From Sternotherus odoratus (lineage: Eukaryota; Chordata; Testudines; Kinosternidae), in contig JAVMKO010000010.1 of the NCBI GenBank assembly GCA_032164245.1, positions 374,501 to 438,500 on the forward strand: a DNA stretch of 64,000 nucleotides, written 5' to 3'. The position numbers were made by a program, and so were the translations under genes. The notes beneath the pieces are model-generated. The model was not told where the DNA came from and did no database searches. It worked only from the letters and a program-made list of their open reading frames with translations. How positions within the stretch are numbered: position 1 is the first letter of the stretch; every line of letters starts with the position of its first letter. Of the stretch, positions 1-11,438 are shown one piece after another.

Positions 1-131
1 AGCTGTTCTGTGTTGAGGCAGAGTTAGAATGCCTCATCTCTTTCAGTTTTCACGGGGTCCCTCACTTTGCCTGACTCAGTCCCATTTCTTTATTATTTCT
101 ATTTCTAGTCTGGGCCCTCTTTCTGCCTTTC
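1..131. other. Unassigned sequence left of the first CR1
   Basis: No coding or repeat signal recognised. The CR1 3' end starts at about 132. Confidence 0.3.
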
Positions 132-1230
132 ATAGAATCATAGAATGTCAAGATTGGAAGGGACCTCAGGAGGTATCTAGTCCAACCCCCTGCTCAAAGC
201 AGGACCAATCCCCAACTAAATCATCCCAGCTAGGGCTTTGTCAAGCCTGACTTTAAAAACCTCTAAGGAAGGAGATTCCACCACCTCCCTAGGTAACCCA
301 TTCCAGTGCTTCACCACCCTCCTAGTGAAAAGGTTTTTCCTGATATCCAACCTAAACCTTCCCCACTGCAACTTGAGACCATTACTCCTTGTTCTGTCAT
401 CTAGTACTACTGAGAACAGTCTAGATCCATCCTCTTTCGAAATCTCTTTCAGGTAGTTGAAAGCAGCTATGAAATCTCCCCTCATTCTTCTCTTCTGCAG
501 ACTAAACAATCCCAGTTCCTTCAGTCTCTCCTCGTAATTCACGTGCTCTAGCCCCCTAAATAATTTTTGTTGCCCTCCGCTGGACTCTTTCCAATTTTGC
601 CACATCCTTGTAGTGTGGGGCCCAAAACTGGACACAGTACTCCAGATGAGGCCTCACCAATGTCGAATAGAGGGGAATGCTCACGTCCCTCGATCTGCTG
701 GCAATGTTCCTACTTATACAGCTCAAAATGCCATTAGTCTTCTTGACAACAAGGGCACACTGTTGACTCATATCCAGCATCTCATCCACTGTAACCCCTA
801 GGTCCTCTTCTGCAGAACTGCTGCCTAGCCGTTCGGTCCCTAGTCTGTAGCAGTGCATGGGATTCTTCTGTCCTAAGGGCAGGACTCTGCACTTCTCCTT
901 GTTGAACCTCATCAGATTTCTTTTGGCCCAATCCTCTAATTTGTCTAGGTCCCTCTGTATCCTATCACTACCCTCCAGGGTATCTACCATTCCTCCCAGC
1001 TTAGTATCATCTGCAAACTTGCTGAGGGTGCAGTCCACGCCATCCTCCAGATCATTAATAAATATGTTGAATAAAACCGGCCCCAGGACCAACTCTTGGG
1101 GCACTCTGCTTGATACCGGCTGCCAGCTAGACATGGAGCGATTGATCACTACCTGTCGAGCCCGATGATCCAGCCAGCTTTCTGTACACCTTATGGTCCG
1201 TTCATCCAGCCCATACTTCTTTAACTTTCC
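132..1230 (-). mobile_element. CR1 LINE, 5'-truncated 3' part (RT domain to 3' tail)
   Basis: The + strand begins with the reverse complement of the CR1 3' end (CATAGAATCATAGAAT octamers, then the GGACCTCAGGAGG block). On the minus strand two overlapping frames carry the second half of a CR1 reverse transcriptase. They include the VPQ-like block before the palm, the catalytic FADDTKL motif, and the typical C-terminal stretch ([11 protein letters not shown], the VQRRATK block, then [17 protein letters not shown]). The frame breaks near 556-635, so this copy is dead. Similarity ends at about 1,200-1,230 on the 5' side. The minus-strand frame continues beyond that to about 1470 without LINE similarity and is probably chance. 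Confidence 0.93.
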
Positions 1231-2030
1231 TCTTCTCTCTTTCTTTCTGAGATACATAAAACGTCTAATTTTCCTCTTCAGAAGGATTTCCCTGTGTGCA
1301 TGAGTAACTAATTCTGACAGAAGCAGACAAAGCAGCAGAACCAGGAAGGACATCCTAGTGAGGATCACACTCTCTCTCTTCAGTGGTATTTGAGTGTCTC
1401 TTCCAAACAGGATTTTGGAGAATTGGTTCTTAAGATCTAGTGATACGAAAAACCTCAGGGCTATGATCAATATTCCCTTCCCACTCTGTGTTGCATCATC
1501 TATCTCTCTGCTGCATCACTTCCCTCCCTAATGCCATGGAGTTTTGTGCTGCTGTCTTGTGTGAAGTGCTTATTGCTGTTCTCAGTAAGTGGTGCTTTCC
1601 TTTAATCTCCCTTTTCTTGTTCCTTCCTGCCCTTCACTCATTGCTAATATTTGCCGCACTTTTCCAGCTTTGCTTCATAATCCTCTTTATCCCCTTCCAT
1701 TGAGACTTCTTAGAAGTCATCTGCCTTCATTTTCCCCAAAGCTTTTATGAGTTGCTTAGTTACATTAGGATCACCATTTTTAAAGCCTTCTGTTCTGGGA
1801 CAAAAGTGGAACCAACATATTGGCACAGAAAATTGGGTTTGAGGGATTATTTAAAACAGAAGCTGAAGGGAAGTTAATGACAGGTGCTGATGATCACATA
1901 GGTCAGACAAAGACACTTCTAGTAACTCCTTATCTGGGAAAAGATAAGAACAGAAATTATAAGTGGAGTAGGGCCGGCTTGAGATCACATTGGTAAATCT
2001 GGAGAAAGTAAGAGGGTATCAGGAAGAGCT
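1231..2030. other. Unassigned non-coding stretch
   Basis: AT-rich sequence without convincing coding potential or a repeat family that I recognise. Confidence 0.3.
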
Positions 2031-2368
2031 TACGGTGTTTAAAAGTAGATACATAGCCAAAAGTTAATATGTTATGAATCTGCATACTGATGTGAGAAGC
2101 TTAAAAGCCAAAATAGGTAAACTAGAATACCTGGATACAAGGAGGAGTTTGATGTGATGGAATGGCAAACCAGTGGGGCACTGTAATAGCTGGCTGGACA
2201 CTATTTTTAGAAGACAGAATAAGTTGTAGAGGACAGATGATAGGCAGGACAAAGAGACAACTAAGTGTGAAATAATGATACTAATGGATGACTTCAGCTA
2301 TCCACATGCAAATGGGTCAAATGTCACAAAGAGACCAAGTTTACAATCAATTTCTCAACAATTTAAAC
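2030..2368 (+). mobile_element. Very old CR1 fragment (endonuclease region)
   Basis: Near 2280-2330 the + strand reads through a decayed form of the CR1 endonuclease block that is GDFNYPHIDW in the better copy at 55 kb. Here it reads roughly DDFSYPHANG, with stops and frameshifts around it. Limits are approximate. It ends where a hAT end (2369) begins. Confidence 0.45.
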
Positions 2369-2575
2369 CAGGGGTTCCCAAACTTGTTCCGTGGCTTGGC
2401 CAGGGTAAGTCCCTGGCTGGCCACAAGATGTTTTTTTTACCCGAGTGGCCATAGGTTCGGCCGCTCACAGCTTCCACTGGCCGCAGTTCACCATTCCCGG
2501 CCAATGAGAGCTGTAGGAGGCAGCGCGGGACAGGCCAGTAAGAGAGGTTTTGTCACCCTCCCCCCCACTGTACAA
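2369..2575 (+). mobile_element. hAT MITE fragment, left end
   Basis: Begins with CAGGGGTTCCCAAACTTG, a typical non-autonomous hAT terminus. It continues with the GGCCAATGAGAGCTG block common in this type of GC-rich element. No matching right terminus or 8-bp duplication was found, so it is truncated. Confidence 0.65.
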
Positions 2576-3719
2576 CCCTGGATGTCTTAAATGCTCTGCT
2601 GCTGTGGCTCACAGCCCAGACACCAACAGCCAGCAGACAAACATGCTTGCAAGCTAACTCCAAGACACAGTCCCAAATTTCCCTAAAGTCATCTGCTGTG
2701 AAGTGTCCTGCCCTCTCCAGGAAACGCAGAGAAGTAATAAGGTGCATTGCTCCTTTAAAGAGAGAAAAGCTCAATTAATTAATTAAGCTGGAGTTAACAA
2801 TCACTTCAGTTCAAACACAGCACTGGGTTGGTGTACATTAAAAGTAAAATGAATTTAATCAACAAGAGTGAGGTGTTAAGTAAGTTCAGGTGCAATGGAT
2901 AAAGACAAAAATGGTTTCATGCAAATTAAAGTAAAAATGTGCTTTCTAATGGTGAGAGCTTAACAAGCTGAAGCCGTGGCTCAAGGTAGCTTTCTTTCCA
3001 GCTATGGCTGACTTTCCCTCAGTAAGGACCTTCCATAGAAGTACAAGGGGCTGGTTTCCCTTATCTTCCTAGGTGAAAGGTGCCAAAATGACTGTTTCCC
3101 CTTATTTTTCTCAGGGTTCATGGACCATGTTTCAAGGGGCAGGATGACCTTGGGCTGTTCCTCCCCTGCTGATTTATATGTAAATGAAGCTTCCATCATT
3201 TTGGTTCAACAATGCTCCTTTCTCTCTTGTCTGTTTCTTCCTTTGTTAAGGAAAGCATAATATCAATAAGTATCCACAATTTCTCATCTAGTGTTAATGC
3301 ATACATTTCACAATGATATTAATTATTAGTGTGTCACAGGCTTTCATAATAGATGTTGTTGATATGCTTTTATAATGCACTAAGATTATGTATGATCGGG
3401 TGATTCAGTTGTTTATCATTTGAGGTTGAGACCACTGCAAGAGGCTGTCTCCACCACTCACTAGGTTGATGGCTTTGTTTACTTTTTATGCAAATATGTC
3501 TTCTTTATCTCTGTCTGACAACCAGGCTGGATCAGCTAGGCTCAGGCTCTGGTACCCCGGGGGTTAACAAATGAGGAACATGTGGAGGGGCTGGGGTTGG
3601 ACTCTGGCACCAGGATTGGTTGTTTTTTTAAATTAAGGTTTTATTATTTTTTACTTTTCAATGCAAACATCACAATACAAAAAGAAAACAGTTTTAATTT
3701 TTAGTTAACTTGAAGTGAC
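2576..3719. other. Unassigned AT-rich stretch
   Basis: No gene seen. At about 3530-3630 there is a single diverged copy of the GGTACCCC...GGGGTTAAC unit that forms the large minisatellite at 7.75-8.6 kb. The rest (2760-3520) looks like old repeat sequence that I cannot name. Confidence 0.35.
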
Positions 3720-4564
3720 TGTGATGGGGTGTACTTGCCCCGTATTGATAAAGAATGATTAACCCTCCACTCTGGGTAGAGGAAGGGACACCCCCTTGCG
3801 CCTGCTGGGCATGCTCCAACTGGATCATGAGTATAAAAAAGAGCACCCCAGCTCAGTCAGGGCTGACCGCCGAAGAGAGAACGAACGTTGCAGGCACCCG
3901 GGAGCTGCTGAAGCCCAAGGTCGTGGAGGCCAAGTCCTCCAAGATCCAGGCAGATAGCCAGCTTCTTACCAATACCAGGAGACTTCAGAACCACCAGGAT
4001 CTTCACTGATGAACTCCGGACCACGCCCCTGGAAGACATAGTAGGAAGTTGCCCAGGGAACTAACTATTGGATTGGGAACTAAGTCAGCTTTTTTCGGTT
4101 GGATCCCTGCTGATCTAGAGACAAGTACACTTGCCACTGACAAGGCCTTGGGCTGTGACCCAGTGGAGTAGGGAGTGCTTGGTCCCCCTCCTCTGGTGCC
4201 CCTCCCCCGCCTCCCAGGATAGTGGCCCATCCCCCTCTGGTCATCCAACTGCTCAGCCCTGCAAGAGAGGGCAGTGACATTGAACTGGGTCACTAGGCCA
4301 CACTGCCACATTAATGAGAGCAGCCATATTGACTCTGGCTATTGGGCTGCGCAGCCCTGCTAAGAAGGGCAGCCATATTGACTCTGGTCACTAGGCCACA
4401 CTGCCCTGCAAGGTAGGGCATCTATATTGACTCTGACCACTAGGCTGTACCATCCTGAAGCCAAGGATGGTCAGGTGGACTCAGCCTTGGTGCTATAACA
4501 CTCCTTCCCCTGCCCCAAAGAGGGACAGGATGTACTTTCCCCACAACAATGACCATCTGTGACA
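3720..4564 (+). mobile_element. Probable solo LTR
   Basis: The block starts TGTGATGGGG and ends CTGTGACA, the TG...CA form of an LTR. It has a TATA-like box (TATAAAA, 3832-3838) followed by a GC-rich, promoter-like leader. No coding domain is present. The flanks (GTGAC left, TACAG right) do not form a target duplication, so the boundaries or the LTR call could be wrong. It includes the 49-bp tandem repeat listed next. Confidence 0.45.
4272..4467 (+). repeat. 49-bp tandem repeat, about 4 units
   Basis: Units start at 4272, 4321, 4370 and 4419. Each carries a form of CAGCCATATTGACTCTGG followed by a CACTAGGCCACACTGCC-like half. It is internal to the LTR-like block. Confidence 0.8.
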
Positions 4565-4587
4565 TACAGCTTAGTGTTAGCATACAT

Positions 4588-4731
4588 AAGTAACAGAGAG
4601 TCCTGTGGCACCTTAAAGACTAACTAAAGTTTTGAAGCATAAGCTTTCGTGGGCTAATACCCAGTCTTTAAGGTGCCACAGGACTCTCTGTTACTTCTGC
4701 TATTCCAGACTAACACGGCTACCTCTCTGAT
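4588..4731 (+). mobile_element. Penelope-like 3' end, inverted on itself, with 13-bp TSD
   Basis: A perfect 31-bp inverted repeat (4591-4621 and 4663-4693) surrounds a segment holding AAGCTTTCGTGGGCTAATAC. The right part continues to the family's 3' end (AGACTAACACGGCTACCTCT). The whole palindromic structure is bounded by the 13-bp direct repeat TGTTAGCATACAT at 4575-4587 and 4732-4744. It therefore appears to have inserted as one unit. Assignment to Penelope-like elements rests on the same 3' sequence following a GIY-YIG coding fragment at 19.5-20.1 kb. Confidence 0.85.
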
Positions 4732-4744
4732 TGTTAGCATACAT

Positions 4745-5534
4745 GTACAAAAACCATTTTAACAATCATAATAAACTATAACATCAGATAAATCAAAACT
4801 TTACTGTTAATGTGGGGACAACACGGACAGGGCAGGGAGAGGAAGAGTGAAAGCAGGAGGAAAAAGAAGCGGGTGAAGAGTCAAGGAGGGAGAAGGGGAA
4901 GCAGCAGGAGATCTGAACCTGTCAGTGGGCCTTTGGGAACTCCTTAGTCTAATGTTTGTAAAAATGCAGCCTGGATATCTTTAAACTCACATAGTTAATC
5001 CCCGTAGAGGACAATGACCCTTTCGATGGCTGCAAGGCCAGGGAGATCAGAACACAATTGTTCTATTCTGTGCATTGATTTACTTTGCCAACACTATAAA
5101 ATCATTCACTTCATGATCACAGCTTCTCTCAGGAACCATCAACACTGTGCTGATGAGAGGCCCCGTTTCATGGGTAATATCCTAATATAGGTCTCTACCG
5201 ATGTTCGATTGCTAAAGCCCAACATTATTTCAATTCTAGTGTCAACTGCTTTCCACAGCTGTTTAACTGGAGGATATTTCTACAACATGTGCAGGATTGT
5301 GCTCTTATCTTTGCCACAGTGTCAGCTGTCTGAAGGAAGAGCTTATGGTCTTATGTTAAGAGCTTTAATTGTATGTAGGCTTTGCGGTATCCAGTACATT
5401 CTAAATACTTTCTGTTGTTGTTGAATTAAATGTTAGCATGTGTCTATAGAGGCAAGTTTTGCATTGTGCAATAGTCGACCATCGTGGAGCTTTTGAAAAG
5501 ACAATCTAACACTCTTATCTCTTTTTTTTTTTCA
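4745..5534. other. Unassigned, probably old repeat
   Basis: No gene recognised. 5000-5450 has the look of a decayed retroelement in reverse orientation, but no domain can be read. Confidence 0.3.
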
Positions 5535-5935
5535 TCTCATTCCTCTAAGCATCAGGGATAGACATGGCAAAGATGGGCAGATCACCATATGTTGGACTAG
5601 GCAGGAATTTTTCTTCAGGTCGGATTGGTAGTGACCTTGGGAGGTTTTTACCTTCCTCTGAAGGGTGCAGGTCATTTGCCAAGATCATCTGATATATCTC
5701 AATCCTCTCCCTGTCCTTGTGGGGACTCTTAACATTGGGGCACCTCAGTCTCTCTGATTCTCTGCCTATGGCTCATAACAACCTAGTCTCCTGGGTATTA
5801 TAATGCTTTAGTCTCATTTCAGGTGTTGAGTTTAGTGTATGGGTCCTGGGTGGTGTTGATGGTCTGTGATATACAGGAGGGTTAGACAGGATGATCTGGT
5901 GGTTCCTTCTGGCTTTAAACTCTATGATTCTGATC
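5535..5935 (+). mobile_element. CR1-type 3' end
   Basis: Ends in the CR1-like tail GATCTGGTGGTTCCTTCTGG followed by CTATGATTCT (about 5890-5932). It is non-coding 3' UTR only, on the + strand. The left limit is approximate. Confidence 0.75.
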
Positions 5936-6169
5936 TGAGGATTTAGTGATTGCTTTAGGTATTGGAGACCTTTTCCATCAGAAAAGCATATATGTAGATA
6001 TATGGGTATGGGAAGTTTATGGTGCTTTCAGAAGTGGTGTGCTGAGTCTTCATTTATGCACTTTAATTTAAGGTTTCGCGTGCTGGTAATACATTTTAAC
6101 ATTTTTTAGAAGGTCTCTCTCTATAAGTCTATATATTCTATAACTAAACTATTGTCATATGTAAGGTAA

Positions 6170-7159
6170 ACAAGGTTTTCAGAATGTTTAAGAAGCTTCA
6201 TTTAAAATTAAATTAAAATGCTGATCTTACACCACCGGCCTGCTCAGCCCACTGCTGGCCTGGGGTTCCATTCACCTAGGCCGGCAGCAGGCTGAGCGGG
6301 GCCTGTGGCCAGGACCCCGGCTGGCAAGGGGCCGGCAGCCAGGACCCCAGATCGGCTGTGGGCTGAGCGGCTCAGCTGTTGCCGGTCTGGGGTCCCTGCC
6401 CACATAAAGTGGGTACCTACTTTCTCCCTGGTTCTGGCCCATTCTCTTCCTCTCTCTCTCTGCACTGAGCTGAGGGTGGGAGTGCACTGAGCCCAGGGCT
6501 GGGGGTGAAGGAGCAGGTTGGGGTGTAGGGTCTGGCCAGGACCTAGAATGAGGGAGGGGGCTCACGGTTGGGGCAGGAGGTTTGGGTGTGGAGCGTTTAC
6601 CTGGGCATCTCCCATTTGGTGCGAGGGATGCAGATGGGAATGTGGAGGTGGGTGGGTGCAGGAGCTCTCGTTTGGTGCAAGGGGTGCGGGTGGGGATGTT
6701 GGGGGTTCAAGAGTCAGGGCAGGAAGCTGGGTGTGTGTGAGGTGGGTTCAGCGGCCAGGGCAGAGGGCTGGGGATGTGGTCTGGGGTCGTGGGGGTGCTC
6801 ACGGCAGGGGAGTGGAGGGGATATGCCCTGATTCCACCCCCTTCCCCCAAGGCCCTGCCCCCACCTCTTCCCCAGAGCAGCTCCATTTCTCCCTCTCTGC
6901 CTCCCCGTCCCTTGCAAGGGCCATCAGCTGATCGGGGGCAGGGAGGGAGAGGAGCGGGGCAGGAACCCAGCACGCTGCAGGCAGAACCAAGCTTTTGCCC
7001 CCTGCAGGAGGAGATGCGGGGGGTGGAGAAGAGCAGGCCAAGCCTAGGATTTTTAATGGCACGCTGCTGCCTGATGGGACTCCGTCAAGCAGCAGCATGT
7101 CATTAAAAATCGGCTTGCATGCCGTCTTTGGCACTGGTGCCATAGGTTACCACCTCCTG
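6170..7159 (-). mobile_element. GC-rich hAT-like non-autonomous element
   Basis: The right end reads GCCATAGGTTACCACCTCCTG, the reverse complement of a hAT-type terminus (CAGG.GGTAACCTATGGC). The body is GC-rich with many open frames on both strands, which I read as composition artefacts. An inverted repeat near 7048-7110 (TTTTTAATG / CATTAAAAA with GCTGCTGC arms) lies inside the right part. The left end is not defined. GTCTATAT at 6127-6134 and GTCTATAC at 7160-7167 could be a degraded 8-bp target duplication. Confidence 0.5.
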
Positions 7160-7754
7160 GTCTATACTATAGCATGTATTCCCTGTTCATGTGATTAAAG
7201 ACATCTTCTCCATCCAAGGCAGAAGTGCTTAGGATCAGCGATTATTATAGCTACTAACTGTCTTTAGTTATCTGAACCATCTCTGATTTTAATAAACCTC
7301 ATCTGGCTGGGATGGGTGATATTGTGCCTGGCGGCCAAAATGTTGGCTAATATTTCAAATGGTAATTAAGGAGATTTCTGTATAGTTTGGGCATGACATG
7401 AGGCCCTGGCCCAGTTTGGGAATAACTGAAATACAGGCTCTCCTCCAAGCATGGGGTGGGTACTTTCCTCCGTTGAACAAGGTAACAACTTGCCTACAAG
7501 AGGGTCAGAGATATGTTTATGAAAATAAGCTGGAAAAGTGTCTGGGCAAGGAGACTTACCCAACTGCATGGATTTCAAGGCATGGGCAAGCTCTTATGTT
7601 GCTCAAGAGGAATCCGAGCGCTCCTCTTCGGCCACAGAGAGTTGGTGCACCCAGGGCATCAATGAATGAGGAATATGTGCCCATTCCTAGAGCTGGGCTC
7701 TGGCACCTAAGGGGTTAAGGGATATAGAGCCTGATTCCAGGCTTTGTCACTTAA

Positions 7755-8590
7755 GAGGTTAAAAGGATAGTGTGGAGGTGCCTGAGGCCAGGCTCTGGTA
7801 CCCAAGGGGTTAACTGGATGATGCTGTGGAGGTGCCTGGGTCCAGGCTTTGGTACCCAAGAAGTTAACAGGATGATGCTGCAGTGGATGGGGTCTGGCTG
7901 TGGTACCCCAGGGGTTAACAGGATGATGCAGAGGTGCCTGGGGTCCGGCTTTGGTACCCCAGGGTTAACTGAATGATGCGGAGGTGCCTGGGGTCCAGCT
8001 GTGGTACCCAAGGGGTTAACAGGATGCTGCTGCAGTTGATGGGGCCCGTCTGTGGTACCCAAGGGGTTAACTGGATGATTTGGAGGTGCCTGGGGCCAGG
8101 TTCTGGTACCCAAGAAGTTAACAGGATGCTGCTGCGGTGGATGGGGTCTGGCTGTGGTACCCAAGGGGTTAACAGGATGATGCAGTGGATGGGGTCCAGT
8201 TGTGATACCCCAGGGGTTAACTGAATGATGCGGAGGTGCCTGGGGTCCGGCTGTGGTACCCAAGGGGTTAACAGGATGCTGCTGCAGTGGATGGGGCCCG
8301 TCTGTGGTACCCAAGGGGTTAACTGGATGATTTGGAGGTGCCTGGGGCCAGGTTCTGGTACCCAAGAAGTTAACAGGATGCTGCTGCGGTGGATGGGGTC
8401 TGGCTGTGGTACCCAAGGGGTTAACAGGATGATGCAGTGGATGGGGTCCAGTTGTGATACCCCAGGGGTTAACTGAATGATGTGGTTCCTGGGGCCTGGC
8501 TGTGGTACCCCAGGGGTTAACAGGATGATGCTGTGGAGGTGCCTGGGGCCTGGTTCTGGTACCCAAGGGGTTAACTGGATGATGCCAAGG
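7755..8590. repeat. Minisatellite of ~51-bp units with a 252-bp higher-order period
   Basis: Each unit ends in a form of GGTACCCAAGGGGTTAAC followed by a variable TGGATGATG...GGTGCCTGGGG half. Five unit types form a 252-bp block that occurs twice almost identically (7973-8224 and 8225-8476). 252 is a multiple of three, so long open frames run through on both strands, including 271 residues on the minus strand. These encode only the repeat and I do not regard them as genes. Unit-like sequence tails off to the left (7690-7755). Confidence 0.92.
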
Positions 8591-10837
8591 TGCCTGCGGC
8601 CACAGGAGTGACTGTGAGAGGCCAGAGGGTACCCAGAGGGCTCAGTTGGGAGACATGGGGCTGCCTGGTGCTGGGCACTGGCTTCCATTGGGCTAACAGG
8701 GAGCTGGTGGGGTGGCTGGGCTCTGGCCCCTGCCCTAGGACCACTGATCAGGGAGCAGCGGGGGCGTGTCTGGAGGAGAGGACTCTGGCCCCGCGAGGGT
8801 TAAGTCTGCCTGGCGCACTGTTGAATGGGTGTGAGAGAGAGGCTGGCCAGCTCCTCCCCCGATTTGCATTGACATAGCAGCTGCCTTCTGCAGCCCGTTT
8901 GTGTCTGTGACTCTCCAGGCATCCTGAGCAGCGGCTGCTACTTCCGTGGGCTGCTCATCCCGGGACCCTATGGTACGTGCAGACTCCTTTCCCATCCTGT
9001 GCACCCAGCCTGATGCGATTGGGTGTTTGAGGGCAACAGAGAGTTAATGGAGACCCCTAGCCAGTGGAGTGGGGAGGGGGTGGCGTGCAGGATGGAGACG
9101 GCCAGGATTGGCCTCAGTCTTGGGGTGACACTTCCTATCTCCCAGCTGGATTGTTTAAGGGTTGGAGGTACCAAAACAACTCATCGCTTTGGGGAAGGGG
9201 TTCCCTCCACCTGGAGGTGCTCACAGGAAATCTCGATAATATGTGGCACATGGAGATCCACCCTGTCTGCCTCCCCAGCTCGGCCGTGTCTGATCCCAAG
9301 GGGATGGGATTGGCTGGGTTTCACCCTGCTGTGGCTGAGGAGGGGTTGGGAGATCTGCCATCCCCCTGCCTGGGGGACCGTTGCAGCGATTCCTGGCAGA
9401 TGCAGTTTCTGTATTTGATCTGCCGAAATAGGGCAGGGGATGCTGCATGGAGTCTGGGCCGAAAAGGACAGTGACAAGAGGGTAAGGTGGCTGCAGGCAG
9501 AGCTAGTTTTTATATGCGGACCTCGCCCCTTGCCAGCTGCTCTTGTCCCAAGTGCCCCAGGGACAGAGAGAGACTGGATTCTCTGGCTGCTCAGCTGTTC
9601 TCTGCACTTGTCTCTCTGGCTCAGACATGTCTCAGGATGGATAACACAGGGTAGGAGGACCCAGGGGAAAGGAACTTGGAGTGTGCTGTAGCATCAGAGT
9701 TTGTGCCAGCACTGCCTTGCCTGAGGATAGTGTGCTGGTTCCTCTACCTGGGGGCGGTATGGCGTCTCACAGGCACTCCCTTGGGCCAGAGTTGGTGACT
9801 GCGGTGTCTGTATGATGCTGATGCTGGAAAGAGGCTAATGCTAATCAGGACAGGGGTGGAGGTGTTAAGGTGGAATGCAATGCCGTTAATAGATTGGAAA
9901 GGGGTACTGGGAGCCTTCTTTGATCTCTAACACATACAACAGTATCCTTGCATTAACTGAAGTCTGGCTTGGAGCTGTTCCACACTTCATTCTTCCACTA
10001 CAGGAAGCCAGAAAACATCCAAACTCTTCCAGTTTGTGGGGGAGGAAAAGGGGAAGCTGCCTGTGAAATGTCTGGGTGATGCAGCTTTTCCAGGGCACCA
10101 GACACAAGAATGAAGTGGTTGGGTGTGTGGAGTTGATGTTCCTGTTCTGGGGAGGGGCGAGGGTGTTTTGCCAGCCCTGTATCCAGACTAATGACAGTGT
10201 TCAGATTTCCAGTTCCTTGGACATGAGAAGAGAGTGAAGCACTTGTGTCCTCCCAGCCTTTGTCCTTGGCAGTCCCCTGCCCCTGCTGTGCCTTCCCTTT
10301 AGCAGACACTGGGTGAGCCCCTCCCTTTGCCTGCAGCTCCTGTCCTGGATTCCCAAGGTTACAGGCCAGGGGCAACCTGCTGTCCCATCAGCAAAGTGGA
10401 GGGCTGTAGTTTCACAGGGCACACCCAGAGCTGATTGACCACCACCATCTAATATACTATCAAAGTGTTAAACTAGTGAACGCTACTGTGAACGTGTCAG
10501 TTAAAATATTTTTAAATACAAACTTTTCTCCTAGTCTACACAGAACCAGAGGGCAAGGAGCAGATTCAGGCTTAGCCCATGAGCACTGAGCAGAGGCTGC
10601 TGTTGTGGGGTTAGTGTAAAGAGGGAGACGCAAACCCTGCTGAACAGTGATGGAGCAATTGAAAGTCTGGTGAAGCCAACAAAAGACTTCTTAATTAAGT
10701 GGGGGAGGGGAGTCAGGGCAAGGGGCTCGGGTAGATCAGGCTGGGACTTGGAGTGGGAGTGAGCGGGGAAGAAGGGAGGGGGTTAGACACATTTATCACA
10801 CAGCAAGGAGGCTGGAGGGGAGGAGCATGTCTGCTGC

Positions 10838-10881
10838 ACTCTCTCTCTCTCACACACACTCACACACACACACACACACAG
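10838..10881. repeat. (CT)n(CA)n microsatellite
   Basis: A short CT run passes into about 14 CA dinucleotides with one interruption. Confidence 0.95.
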
Positions 10882-11099
10882 AGTACTGCGGCAAATTCTG
10901 CAGCTGGTGCCTGCTGGCTCCTGACTGCAGAAAAGACAAGCTCTCTGGTTCAGACACTCTGATCCAGGGACAGGGCTTTATCCCACTCCCAAACATTGAT
11001 CCCACTGGGAAGAGCCCCTCAGGCTAACCTTCATTCCAGGCAGACCAGGGTCCCATCTTCTGTCTGCAGGGGCTGATGGATTAGGGGGTCCCTCTTGCG

Positions 11100-11438
11100 G
11101 TCAGGAGACTGGTGCTGCCCCTCTTCCCTCCCCCCCCCCCTCACTCCACCCCATGGTTGCAGTTTTTTTGTATTTTTTTTACTTGGGACAACTAATGAAA
11201 AAAACAGGGAAGGGAGTGAGGGTTACAGGTTCAAAACGAGGGTGCCGGATGGGGACACCGAGCAGAGAACCCCGCACAGCGCCCACTGCTCCTCAGAGCT
11301 GTCGAGGGAGCCAGTGGACGCTGCCCAGTGGAACTCCGCCCGGATACGTGAGATCAGGGAGGACCGGAAGTAGGTGACTGGTGCTGCCCCTCTTTCCTCC
11401 CTGCCCCCACTCCACCCCATGGTTGCAATTCAGCTGAA
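11100..11438. repeat. ~65-bp direct repeat flanking a 200-bp insert
   Basis: GACTGGTGCTGCCCCTCTT and the following pyrimidine run up to CCACCCCATGGTTGCA occur at 11108-11166 and again at 11376-11433. The segment between contains a poly-T/A part and a GC-rich open stretch (11220-11370). The origin is not identified. Confidence 0.75.

Noticed and set aside
6244..7143. Cluster of overlapping open frames on both strands
   Set aside because: GC-rich hAT-like element; no domain and no consistent strand.
7755..8590. CRISPR-like array
   Set aside because: Units are contiguous and vary throughout, with no spacer/repeat distinction. The genome is vertebrate.
7751..8688. Long Pro-rich open frames (up to 271 residues) on both strands
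   Set aside because: They are translations of the minisatellite, whose 252-bp period keeps the frame open. The same sequence is open on the other strand too.
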